A stretch of DNA of 23,701 bases from a virus. A program made the translations under genes and the position numbers. The stretch is taken from IMG/VR virus record IMGVR_UViG_3300043772_001164, positions 1 through 23,701 of that record; one strand, written 5' to 3'. Positions 7,849 to 15,698 of this stretch are shown here, one piece after another. Positions within the stretch are counted from its first letter, which is position 1, and every line of letters begins with the position of its first letter. Below the pieces are notes generated by a model, which did no database searches, was not told the origin of the DNA, and saw only the letters and a program-made list of their open reading frames with translations.

Positions 7849-9743
7849 ACAATAAGTTCAGCTCTCATTTCAATGCCTGCATTATTTATTTGTGACTTCG
7901 CAGCATCAATTAATTGCGCTTGTTGCGTTTCAAATGGCTGTTCAAAGAAGTTTGGATTTGTTCCTACCAAGTTATAAACTAAAACAAGCCCTGAATTATG
8001 CACAACATCCATCCATTTTTCCGCTGTACCACTTGCAATTCTTAAAGCAATTTCATCTTGTGTGTTGTTCAATAAGCTATCAGTATTTATAATCAATTCA
8101 TAAGCTTTGTTTACATCCATATCACCATGTGAAATTGAATTTAAATAAGACCAGTACAATTGATACATTACAAATGGTGCCACTCCCATTGTTTTAGCCT
8201 CACTAATTGCAGCTAAATAATCACTTGGAGTATTAATGTCAAATGTGTTTGGTGGTGTTCCTGTAATGGTTATTGCGTCACCGTATCTTTGTAATCCAAT
8301 ATAGTCAAGAACTTTAAACGCCACATTAAACAATTGATCTGATACAGGCTTAATAAATGCGTATGTTGAACGCAATTTATTTAAACTTCCAGTAGCCGTT
8401 GCACCTTCATTACCTTGCACAGCTGCGTCCGAATCATTTAAATGTAATATTTTTCTTGCCCTATTTTCATTTGAATTAATTTCCGTAACCAAAAATTGAA
8501 CAGTATCTATTGGAGGGCTTACATACTGAATTGGTGAAGCTAGGCCGTTTAGCTTGTCACCATTTCCAAACTGATCTTCAGGATTAATAAGTAATTCACC
8601 TAATGGACTAACACGTGGAACGGAACCGCGCCCCTTGCATGAAGGACAAGCATTCTTTTTACCCGCATCATTTAAAATATATCCATTATCACACTTTGCA
8701 CCGTCAATTTCAAACTCACATATTGAACCTAACATAATTCTGTAAGGATAAATACATTTAGTTTTTGAAATGTTTAAGTTGTTTTGGTCAAGTAATACTA
8801 GGTCCAATATATCGGAAACATAAGAGAATACAGAATCAAAAACCACATGGTCATTTACAAAGTTTGGAATTCCACCCAATTTCTGTACAGGAATTTCACC
8901 ACATAAATGTTCAAAGTAAATTACAGGCTCAGAAAATTTGAAATCTTTCATTTCTCCTACCTGTTCAATTCTATATATGTATGTGTCATCAAATAGATAC
9001 AACACAACACCAATTTTACGTGGTTTACCCGCTTCAATTACAATAGATTTTTCTGTAGAAGAAAGCAATAAATAGTATTCATCTGGATCTTGACCAACAA
9101 TATTTTTAGAAGAAAAGTAAACAGGATAAGATTCCACCAATTCATTAGATAATCTTTGAACACCTTCTTCATCTTCAACAGTTTTAAGTTCATAAAGGTC
9201 ATGTGGCATTACCGCAATTACTCCGTTTGCATCTTTCTGCTTTAATGGTATTAGATAAGATTGCAACCAGTCATAAAATGAATTGTAATAAGGAAGGTAA
9301 TACTTTAAGTAATCATTAATATCACTTACTAAAGCTTCATCACCTTCGATTTTAACAGTATAATTATTTCTATTTGCACCGCGCGAAAGTGTTGAAATAA
9401 AATCATTCCAAATTGGAAGTGTTACACTTTTAAATGTTGAACGGATGTACTCCAATTCTTCATTTGTTTGGTTTGGTGTGCGAAGATTAAACAATCGTTC
9501 CGGAAACAAAGCGCGTCTAGTATGTGGCTCAATTGCTTGCATTTGCTGCACCGCGTAATTGTAACCAACCCAATATTCTGGTAATTGATTTGGAATAGTA
9601 TTAGAATTAACTTCACCACCATACAACTTGTTTAATGCTGCAAGTGCTGTAGTGTTGCCATTCTTGGTTCTATCTTCGCTCCAAGTTTTTGTTCTTGCAA
9701 CAAATTCCCCAATTTCATGGGCTATGTATTCAGGACTTAACAT
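7845..9743 (-). CDS. Portal protein with embedded zinc-ribbon-like insert
   Basis: The 632-aa product has portal character: it precedes the MuF gene, contains a long helical stem region, and ends in a helix-rich part with the portal-like segment DTVQFLVTEINSNENRARKILHL. It would form the dodecameric DNA channel at one capsid vertex. Residues 342-373 are odd: C342, C351, C366 and C369, the last two in CPSCKGRG, the CxxCxGxG repeat of DnaJ zinc centres. The cluster probably binds one Zn2+. The start overlaps the end of the 40-aa gene by 7 nt. The longest version begins MLSPEYIAHEIGEF, and no earlier in-frame start is available. Confidence 0.82.
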   Translation of the reverse strand: MLSPEYIAHEIGEFVARTKTWSEDRTKNGNTTALAALNKLYGGEVNSNTIPNQLPEYWVGYNYAVQQMQAIEPHTRRALFPERLFNLRTPNQTNEELEYIRSTFKSVTLPIWNDFISTLSRGANRNNYTVKIEGDEALVSDINDYLKYYLPYYNSFYDWLQSYLIPLKQKDANGVIAVMPHDLYELKTVEDEEGVQRLSNELVESYPVYFSSKNIVGQDPDEYYLLLSSTEKSIVIEAGKPRKIGVVLYLFDDTYIYRIEQVGEMKDFKFSEPVIYFEHLCGEIPVQKLGGIPNFVNDHVVFDSVFSYVSDILDLVLLDQNNLNISKTKCIYPYRIMLGSICEFEIDGAKCDNGYILNDAGKKNACPSCKGRGSVPRVSPLGELLINPEDQFGNGDKLNGLASPIQYVSPPIDTVQFLVTEINSNENRARKILHLNDSDAAVQGNEGATATGSLNKLRSTYAFIKPVSDQLFNVAFKVLDYIGLQRYGDAITITGTPPNTFDINTPSDYLAAISEAKTMGVAPFVMYQLYWSYLNSISHGDMDVNKAYELIINTDSLLNNTQDEIALRIASGTAEKWMDVVHNSGLVLVYNLVGTNPNFFEQPFETQQAQLIDAAKSQINNAGIEMRAELIV

Positions 9744-9859
9744 TTAACTTTAGTTTTAGTTTTTAGTGTTGCTTCACCTTCGTAGTTAGCACCTTTTTTA
9801 CCACCACAGCAAGCCTTTACGCTGCATGTAACTATTACTTTTTTTGCTGAATTTTTCAT
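9737..9859 (-). CDS. Small 40-aa Cys-rich basic protein
   Basis: This ORF starts with an ATGA overlap on the methyltransferase stop (9859-9856) and its TAA lies inside the portal start (9739-9737), so it bridges two genes with no spare bases. The product has four Cys (one TC, one ACC pair, one at the C-terminus), a GGKKG turn and many Lys. It has no membrane segment. I do not recognise it. Position suggests a link either to the sugar-modifying pair upstream or to the portal. It is too short for routine gene callers, and its support is the coupling geometry and a composition unlike random sequence. Confidence 0.6.
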   Translation of the reverse strand: MKNSAKKVIVTCSVKACCGGKKGANYEGEATLKTKTKVKC

Positions 9860-10407
9860 GCCTTAGTTATTAATGTTAATCCTCTATTATCTGGTGTGCG
9901 TAATTTAAGAATATTATATCCATAATTGGAAATGTAATCCATTAATCTTGCAACATCTTCAATATGGTCTGTATCATGGTAAGCAATAACACCACCTGAA
10001 GCAATCCACTTTTCAACAATCTTCCATTCAGGAAGTATGTGCTGCCAATGGTGCATTGAATCTACAAATATAAAATCAAATTTGTCTGTGAAATCTTGAA
10101 ATGTTGAAGCTTCTGTTGAACTTCCTTTTATAAAATCCGCAACCGCCCCTTTGTTTGCCTTCCATTTAGAAGTTCTAAAATCACCAATGTCAATGCCTGC
10201 AAAATAAGAATCTTTAGGCATGTTTTTAATGATTTCAACAGACGTTTCACCCTGAAAAACACCTATTTCAAGTGCGCGTTTAGGCTGTATCATTGCAACC
10301 AAAGCACCCACAAAAGAACAAACTTCTGCTTCACTATTCCATAAATGACGTTCCCCATCTACTTTAGCGTCATTCATCATTTGCTCTATTTCACCGTTTG
10401 TTAGCAT
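9856..10407 (-). CDS. Class I SAM-dependent methyltransferase
   Basis: The 183-aa protein shows the class I fold: motif I RALEIGVFQGETS (about residues 44-56) for SAM binding, an acidic GID at 71-73 after strand 2, FDFIFVDSMHHWQ in strand 4, and GGVIAYHDTDH in strand 5. The VD...H and YHDTDH motifs resemble small-molecule or sugar O-methyltransferases (the Methyltransf_24 type) and not DNA methylases: there is no (D/N)PPY or PC motif. It overlaps the glycosyltransferase by 17 nt, so the pair is probably made together and may build a methylated sugar. The acceptor cannot be read from sequence. Confidence 0.82.
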   Translation of the reverse strand: MLTNGEIEQMMNDAKVDGERHLWNSEAEVCSFVGALVAMIQPKRALEIGVFQGETSVEIIKNMPKDSYFAGIDIGDFRTSKWKANKGAVADFIKGSSTEASTFQDFTDKFDFIFVDSMHHWQHILPEWKIVEKWIASGGVIAYHDTDHIEDVARLMDYISNYGYNILKLRTPDNRGLTLITKA

Positions 10408-11281
10408 GTTTGTCTGTTATTATCTTATCAAGTGTGTAATTATGATTAATGCCCTTTGCAAAGTGCAAGTCACGTAATATTTTATCACACCAATCTGTGT
10501 AAAACTTATTGGTGAATCCTTTGCCCCCATAATAAGATTGTAAATAAAATTTTTCTCTTACTTCCAATGTTGTTAATGTTCTTTTCATGGCAAAGTGAAT
10601 CATTCCTTCTTTGTCATCATTACCTTTACCATCAATTGAAGGATCAATTCCTAATGCAGCTAATGCAACATTCATGTATAATTCATCTGGTTGCACACCG
10701 CCCCACTTCATTCTTAATTTTGCCAATGGATTTTGATAAAACTCCAATGCTTTTTTGTAGATTGGTTCCGCTCCTACCTTATTAATCCAAACTAAACTTG
10801 AATTTATTGCTGGCAAAACTGCTTCTTCAGACAATCCAAAGTGCGCCCACAAATCATTTGCCCAAGCCCATTGCATGGATGGGATGTCGTTCCCTTCTTT
10901 TAATGTGTGATAACCAACTGTATGTGCTATGTATGGTTTGTTTGCACCTTGCAATTGTGCAATTAATGGTGTAATATCTTTTACAGCAACCGCGTCAACA
11001 TCCAAATAAAGCGCATTGTCTGTGGTTATGTAATGGTGTAAATGTAATTTACTCCATGCTGGATCATTATTTCTAATGTGACCAAGTTCCATTTCAATTA
11101 TAGAATCGAAAAGTTCTATCCTGTGTCCAATATTTTTTGTAAGGTTTGCAAGAGAATCAACAATCAGATGTATTGGAGTATTGCACCCCAATTCTTTAAT
11201 AGAAAATGCAATGTTGTAAGCTGCGAAGTAATAACCTCGTTTGCCAAATGCCATTAAAATAATTGCTGTTGATTTGCTCAT
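10391..11281 (-). CDS. GT-A type glycosyltransferase (GT8-like)
   Basis: The 296-aa protein carries a GT-A signature: an N-terminal nucleotide-binding strand (STAIILMAFGKRGYYFA), a KLHLHHYI helix (78-85) and YLDVDAVAV (92-100) with the DVD metal/UDP-sugar motif at 94-96. A later NSSLVWIN and QPDELYMN fit the acceptor half. The ATG comes directly after the T-run of the preceding terminator, so expression probably relies on read-through. With the overlapping methyltransferase it forms a sugar-modification pair embedded in structural genes. Possible targets are virion proteins, phage DNA bases or a host surface glycan; virion decoration fits the late position best. Confidence 0.75.
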   Translation of the reverse strand: MSKSTAIILMAFGKRGYYFAAYNIAFSIKELGCNTPIHLIVDSLANLTKNIGHRIELFDSIIEMELGHIRNNDPAWSKLHLHHYITTDNALYLDVDAVAVKDITPLIAQLQGANKPYIAHTVGYHTLKEGNDIPSMQWAWANDLWAHFGLSEEAVLPAINSSLVWINKVGAEPIYKKALEFYQNPLAKLRMKWGGVQPDELYMNVALAALGIDPSIDGKGNDDKEGMIHFAMKRTLTTLEVREKFYLQSYYGGKGFTNKFYTDWCDKILRDLHFAKGINHNYTLDKIITDKHANKR

Positions 11282-11313
11282 AAAAAAATAAAAGAGGGGG
11301 TTAATGCACCCCC
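11281..11313 (-). terminator. Terminator-like hairpin after the probable tail tube gene
   Basis: On the minus strand GGGGG (11313-11309) pairs with CCCCC (11300-11296) around an 8-nt loop, followed by a T-rich TCTTTTATTTTTTT run. The run leads straight into the ATG of the glycosyltransferase at 11281. It probably lowers expression of the downstream genes relative to the tail tube. Confidence 0.7.
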
Positions 11314-11317
11314 AATA

Positions 11318-11866
11318 TTAAGAAAATACACCCGCTGGAGTTGGATAAATCCCAGCATCGTCTTTTTCAGACCACGTTCCAACAAGTTCGAATCTTTGGA
11401 ATTCAGTTTTAGTAGCTGGTATAATACGACCACCGCTAAATTTAATTCCTAATCCGTTCTGTGGTGTGATGAAAGTTACACGATTTGCACCGTATTCTTT
11501 AATGATAATGTAACCAATTCTGTCATTTTTAATTTGATTGTAAAAATCAACATTGTCAGCAGTTACGTTTGCATCAAATAAATTAATTGTGCGATCGTAA
11601 GTAGTAGGAATTTGAGTACCACCACCAACAGGCGAATCAGTAAAAACCGCACTTGGTAAAGGTAAATCAACTCTAACATTATTAATCAATCTTGCTCTAC
11701 CCGCTGCAATTTCTGCAAGGATAGCTTCCCCGTCTGAGGGATCAGTCAAAGAACTTGCACATGAACCAATAACAATTGCGGGGGCTGCACCTTCAACGTA
11801 CGCTTCACAATTAATTAACTCATGGTCTAGCAATTCTGCGCTGCAATAGCTTATGCAATTACCCAT
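11318..11866 (-). CDS. Probable major tail tube protein
   Basis: The 182-aa protein has its own near-consensus promoter, a leader of about 70 nt and a following terminator, so it is a single-gene, strongly expressed unit like the capsid. It begins MGNCISYCSAELLDHELINC (Cys-rich) and continues as a beta-rich protein with few charged runs, ending DDAGIYPTPAGVFS. Its size, its expression layout and its neighbourhood beside the distal tail genes fit a tail tube subunit. No family motif proves it; the alternative is another abundant head or decoration protein. Its leader shares a bipartite motif with the capsid leader. Confidence 0.5.
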   Translation of the reverse strand: MGNCISYCSAELLDHELINCEAYVEGAAPAIVIGSCASSLTDPSDGEAILAEIAAGRARLINNVRVDLPLPSAVFTDSPVGGGTQIPTTYDRTINLFDANVTADNVDFYNQIKNDRIGYIIIKEYGANRVTFITPQNGLGIKFSGGRIIPATKTEFQRFELVGTWSEKDDAGIYPTPAGVFS

Positions 11867-11901
11867 TTTGTAAGAAATTATTTCATTTTAACTTCTCGTC
11901 T

Positions 11902-11925
11902 ATGCTGTGAAGATTCGGCACAAGT
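11902..11925 (-). promoter_or_regulatory. Bipartite leader motif, copy before the probable tail tube gene
   Basis: ACTTGTGC (11925-11918) and CAGCAT (11907-11902) on the minus strand repeat the two words found in the capsid leader, here 10 nt apart. They lie between the predicted transcription start near 11937 and the ATG at 11866. Confidence 0.35.
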
Positions 11926-11939
11926 AATATATTGGCGTT

Positions 11940-11971
11940 GCAAATGTAATTATTAATTACAAATTATACAA
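11940..11971 (-). promoter_or_regulatory. Promoter of the probable tail tube gene
   Basis: TACATTTGC (11948-11940) is a full TAnnTTTGY -7 element with TTG (11971-11969) 20 nt upstream. The -33 TTG lies inside the last codons of the preceding distal tail gene (stop at 11957). Predicted start is near 11937. Confidence 0.65.
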
Positions 11972-13609
11972 CCTACCATTTTCATTTTGGAATAACATCC
12001 CGTCCAAATCTTCATACAACATTCCAACTTCGTCTGTTGGTGTAATAGGTGCGCATGGTTGGTTCCTAAAACCACAAAGAACTTTTCTTGTTTTCTCCTG
12101 GAATGGAATCACAACTAAATCTACACTACCCAATGCAGTCTTATCACTCCATTCAATAACAGGAATCTGGTCATCGTTAATTCTAAATGCTTGTCCATTA
12201 ATTAACATGTTGTCAAATCCAATCCACATTTTAAATAGGAAATCAAAAATAAATTCAGGCTGTCTTTCAATCCTTAATATGTAAGAATTTTGAACGTCAA
12301 AAAAGTTTATTTGATTCTTACCAAGTGAAGTCCGGTACTTTGTGAAATCTGCTAAGTATTGTTTTTTAAATAGCTTAACAACTGGATCACCACCCGTATC
12401 TTTTCCAAGTCTTAATGTTGGTTGAAATCTATTGTCTAATTCAACACCTGCCATTATAAACGTGTCAGCAAAGCACCCGCCAAATTCAATTGAACATGTT
12501 GTTGCAGAATCCGTACACAAACAAGGTGTTAATCCATCGTATTCAAACGGTCCTGTAAGCTCCACAATTACATCTTTAATTTTACCTTCAGAACTTGGTG
12601 AAGATGCGCTGAATTGTAATTGTAAATATCCATCCACAATTGGCGTGTAAGAAAATGTATGTACACCAATATCCCCTGTTGAAAGTAATGGACCAATTTG
12701 TGTTGTAACTTCATCTTCACTTAACCATGTCATTCGGTAAGTAGTAGCACTAGTCATGGATACCAATTCAAATGTAATTTGGTATGTAAATCCAGCCTCT
12801 AATAATGTTCCGTTTGACAATCTTCCTTGTCCTGAACCCGCTTCCTGTTCAAAGAAAAACGCGTCATCAAAAGTCCAACTTCCACTTCCATTACTTGTCC
12901 AGCAGTTTAAGTTTGTTGTTGGTAATCCATTACATATCCCGTTAAATCGCCCCGCAAAGTTGGTGCAACCATCAATATAACCTATCTTGTAACAAGCTGC
13001 TGGATAAGTGTTCCAATCAAATGTGTAAACAGCAATGTTATTGTAAATTGTAGGTGTTAAAGTGTCCACAATTGCGTCTGTTTCGCTATTAATTAAATGC
13101 ACAAGGTTATTTACATTTACTGGACGGATAACAGGATTTTGGTTTAAACCATTTTCTAAAAGTATCGTTCCAATAAAAGGATCTGAAATTATTGTATAAG
13201 TTGATAGCGCACTTGCAGAAGAAACGTAAAATGTGTAAACTCCATTACCCATTATTGAATAGTCACCCCATCCTGGGACTTGAATAATCAAAACACCCGC
13301 AACATAAGTTTCAATACTTATTTTAAACTCCCAAAGTGTTTGAGTATTCCACGCAACATCATTAGTAATCGTTAATGTCGCACCGCTTGTACCATCTGAA
13401 GTATATATTTGGTCATCAAATGTCCAGCCTTCAGTAACTTCTATTGTGGTAAATTCACTACTTACAGCATCTTCACAAGGTGTTAAAGCAAATGCAACCT
13501 GTGTTTCGTCCGTTAAATCCATTGAATAAGTATATCCGTCCTGTTCTACATAACAAGGAACAACAGGATTAAATATTACAGGCTGGTTTTCAATTGGTGT
13601 AAATGCCAT
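11957..13609 (-). CDS. Distal tail / tail tip protein, Cys-rich
   Basis: A longer ORF runs back to 13750, but that would overlap the previous gene by over 130 nt and give an implausible hydrophobic start; the ATG at 13609 lies 4 nt after the previous stop and gives 550 aa beginning MAFTPIENQPVIFNP. The protein is beta-rich with several Cys clusters (CLCTDSATTC, GGCFAD) and two jelly-roll-like segments, for example EVTEGWTFDDQIY and WTSNGSGSWTFDDAFF, each followed by strands typical of carbohydrate-binding modules. It ends with short G-x-L repeats (GMLYED, GMLFQN, GRLYNL). Placed after the tape measure and another large tail protein, it is probably part of the tail tip contacting the cell surface. 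Confidence 0.6.
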   Translation of the reverse strand: MAFTPIENQPVIFNPVVPCYVEQDGYTYSMDLTDETQVAFALTPCEDAVSSEFTTIEVTEGWTFDDQIYTSDGTSGATLTITNDVAWNTQTLWEFKISIETYVAGVLIIQVPGWGDYSIMGNGVYTFYVSSASALSTYTIISDPFIGTILLENGLNQNPVIRPVNVNNLVHLINSETDAIVDTLTPTIYNNIAVYTFDWNTYPAACYKIGYIDGCTNFAGRFNGICNGLPTTNLNCWTSNGSGSWTFDDAFFFEQEAGSGQGRLSNGTLLEAGFTYQITFELVSMTSATTYRMTWLSEDEVTTQIGPLLSTGDIGVHTFSYTPIVDGYLQLQFSASSPSSEGKIKDVIVELTGPFEYDGLTPCLCTDSATTCSIEFGGCFADTFIMAGVELDNRFQPTLRLGKDTGGDPVVKLFKKQYLADFTKYRTSLGKNQINFFDVQNSYILRIERQPEFIFDFLFKMWIGFDNMLINGQAFRINDDQIPVIEWSDKTALGSVDLVVIPFQEKTRKVLCGFRNQPCAPITPTDEVGMLYEDLDGMLFQNENGRLYNL

Positions 13610-13613
13610 GGTT

Positions 13614-15698
13614 TTAGGTGCTGCTAATAAGTGTAAATTCTGTGTCAAATTTATCAAAATCGCTAATAATAACGGTATCAATAAAACCTTTGTTAGTTTG
13701 TAATTGTTGGAATCCATAAGAAAATTTGATTTGTTTAAATGGTCCTTCAATAAGTGACTTTACTTGTTCAAATGATATTGGTTGTTTAAAACTATAAGCA
13801 TTTCTTTTATAGTCATCTGGATTAAATTCTTTTAGTTCGCCCCCTTCAATAACATCAATTTCATAGGTTTCAAATATTGTATTATATCCAACAGAAACAT
13901 TATTTTCTGCAAAATAAACTGTTACATTGTCACCATATACCTTTTGCATCTTAACATCTATACATACTTGACATCCTTCTGGCAAAATTAATGGTGGCCA
14001 AATGTCACTTAATTGTTGTACTCCACTTCCTAATGCAACAAAAGATAATGGATTACCTTCTATTCTTAATAAAACATTTTCCCTTGCTGGATCAAATACA
14101 GTTAATACTTGGTTTAACAATAATACTTGTCCAACTGTTGCGCACGGATCTTCAGCAACAACAATTTCTGATTTAAAAGTAATACTTGCAAAACCAGGAA
14201 TAGTATATGAATAAAATGGAAAGCCTGAATAATTAGAATTTGGATCTGAAATTATATTATTATAAGGAAAAAATCTTCCAGAAGTAATTGCTAAAATCCC
14301 ATTCCAATTAGAAAAATAAGCAGGTTGGCCAACACCAATTTCACCCGCTGTGTTATCTAATACAATAGGATATGCACTTATAGTTACTGATTCAAAACAA
14401 GGTACAGGTACAGGATTAAATTCTTCCCTTGAAACTTCAAAAGGAAATAAACTTGCTGAAAGTCCTAAATAACTTGTATAAATACTATTAGGAACCGCCC
14501 CAATAAAATTTGCAGCTGTGTTATCATTTGTAAAATCACCATTATAAATTGTTTGTCCAATTCCTAACGGATCTTTTTGCCATGCTGCAAATGGTGATAC
14601 ATTTCCAAAACATTCAATTAAAACAGGAATAGCATCATAACTTCTATTATCATAAACAATAATATCTTCAATTGTATTATTATCAACTATAATTGGTGTA
14701 TCATTAAAGCAATCTAGTACATTATCAATATTACATTCACCAATTACATAAAATGTTTCATCTAAAAAACCTCTAAATGCAATGTCAGGAAATGAAAGAA
14801 AATTATCTTCTATTACACTATCAAATTGGCTTGTATAAGTTTGCGAACCAAACTGAACACGATTAAATAATTGTTGTTGGTCGTAGTATGCAATAACATT
14901 GTCAACTTCTTCAATTGTTGTGCTAACTGTTTGATCTAAAAAATATTCAGCACGTTCAATTAATATGTGAGGAATTCCATTAATCAATTGAAAACCAATA
15001 CCCAAGTTAAACTTACTTCTAATTGATTCATATAACTGAATAAATGTTGTATTAAAAGGTGTAATTACTGATGATCTTGACCTTAAAGAAGCACCACTTG
15101 TAATAAATAAATTAAAATTTCCACTATCACTTTGTATAGGATTACTTAAAAATGAAGAAATTAATTTAACCTTATTGTTTGAAATAAAATTAACACACGA
15201 ATCAAATACATCAAACAACTTATAACCTCTTACAACTCTATTATAAATTCCAGTCTTAGGATTAAATGTAGTAAGTCTATAAGTAACTATTGGAGTAATT
15301 GGAACAAGTTCTTTTGAAAGGTCTGCACTTGTGTTAAAAGGTACATTTCTATTATTACCAATGTAACTGCTAAATGATTCATCAAATATTCTTGTAGATA
15401 CCGTGCAACGTGTTAAATCAAATTTACATTCAGTTACAAATATATAACCTCTTACTAAATCATACCATCCACCAGTTCCGCAATGGTATTTTATTAGTAC
15501 CGTTAATGGTTCGCAGTATTGATTAACTATTCTTAAATTGTTTAATAGCTTGTAAGCTTCACCACCCAAAATTAAATTAACATCATAGCTTAACAATACT
15601 GCATTAAGGGAACGATCACGCGCAAGTCTAATGGTAAAGTCATCCCAATTTAGTGGATCCTCGTATTGTTGTCCGTTAATTATAAATTGTATAGGCAT
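13614..15698 (-). CDS. Large distal tail / baseplate-like protein
   Basis: The 694-aa product follows the tape measure with a TAATG overlap (15700-15696), the normal place for the distal tail protein or tail-tip hub. The N-terminus (MPIQFIINGQQYEDPLNWDD) and the segment KLLNNLRIVNQYCEPLTVLI look like a beta-barrel domain such as a distal tail protein would have. The middle (about residues 200-290) resembles hub-type folds, with GASLRSRSSVITPFNTTFIQ and FNLGIGFQLINGIPHILIE. Acidic C-terminal strands end in EFTLIS. There is no enzymatic signature for peptidoglycan cleavage. Function is inferred from order and fold-like patterns. Confidence 0.6.
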   Translation of the reverse strand: MPIQFIINGQQYEDPLNWDDFTIRLARDRSLNAVLLSYDVNLILGGEAYKLLNNLRIVNQYCEPLTVLIKYHCGTGGWYDLVRGYIFVTECKFDLTRCTVSTRIFDESFSSYIGNNRNVPFNTSADLSKELVPITPIVTYRLTTFNPKTGIYNRVVRGYKLFDVFDSCVNFISNNKVKLISSFLSNPIQSDSGNFNLFITSGASLRSRSSVITPFNTTFIQLYESIRSKFNLGIGFQLINGIPHILIERAEYFLDQTVSTTIEEVDNVIAYYDQQQLFNRVQFGSQTYTSQFDSVIEDNFLSFPDIAFRGFLDETFYVIGECNIDNVLDCFNDTPIIVDNNTIEDIIVYDNRSYDAIPVLIECFGNVSPFAAWQKDPLGIGQTIYNGDFTNDNTAANFIGAVPNSIYTSYLGLSASLFPFEVSREEFNPVPVPCFESVTISAYPIVLDNTAGEIGVGQPAYFSNWNGILAITSGRFFPYNNIISDPNSNYSGFPFYSYTIPGFASITFKSEIVVAEDPCATVGQVLLLNQVLTVFDPARENVLLRIEGNPLSFVALGSGVQQLSDIWPPLILPEGCQVCIDVKMQKVYGDNVTVYFAENNVSVGYNTIFETYEIDVIEGGELKEFNPDDYKRNAYSFKQPISFEQVKSLIEGPFKQIKFSYGFQQLQTNKGFIDTVIISDFDKFDTEFTLISST

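Noticed and set aside
11957-13750. 597-aa version of the distal tail protein with a hydrophobic leader
   Set aside because: It would overlap the previous gene by over 130 nt; the apparent membrane segment is a frame-shadow of that gene. ATG at 13609 fits.
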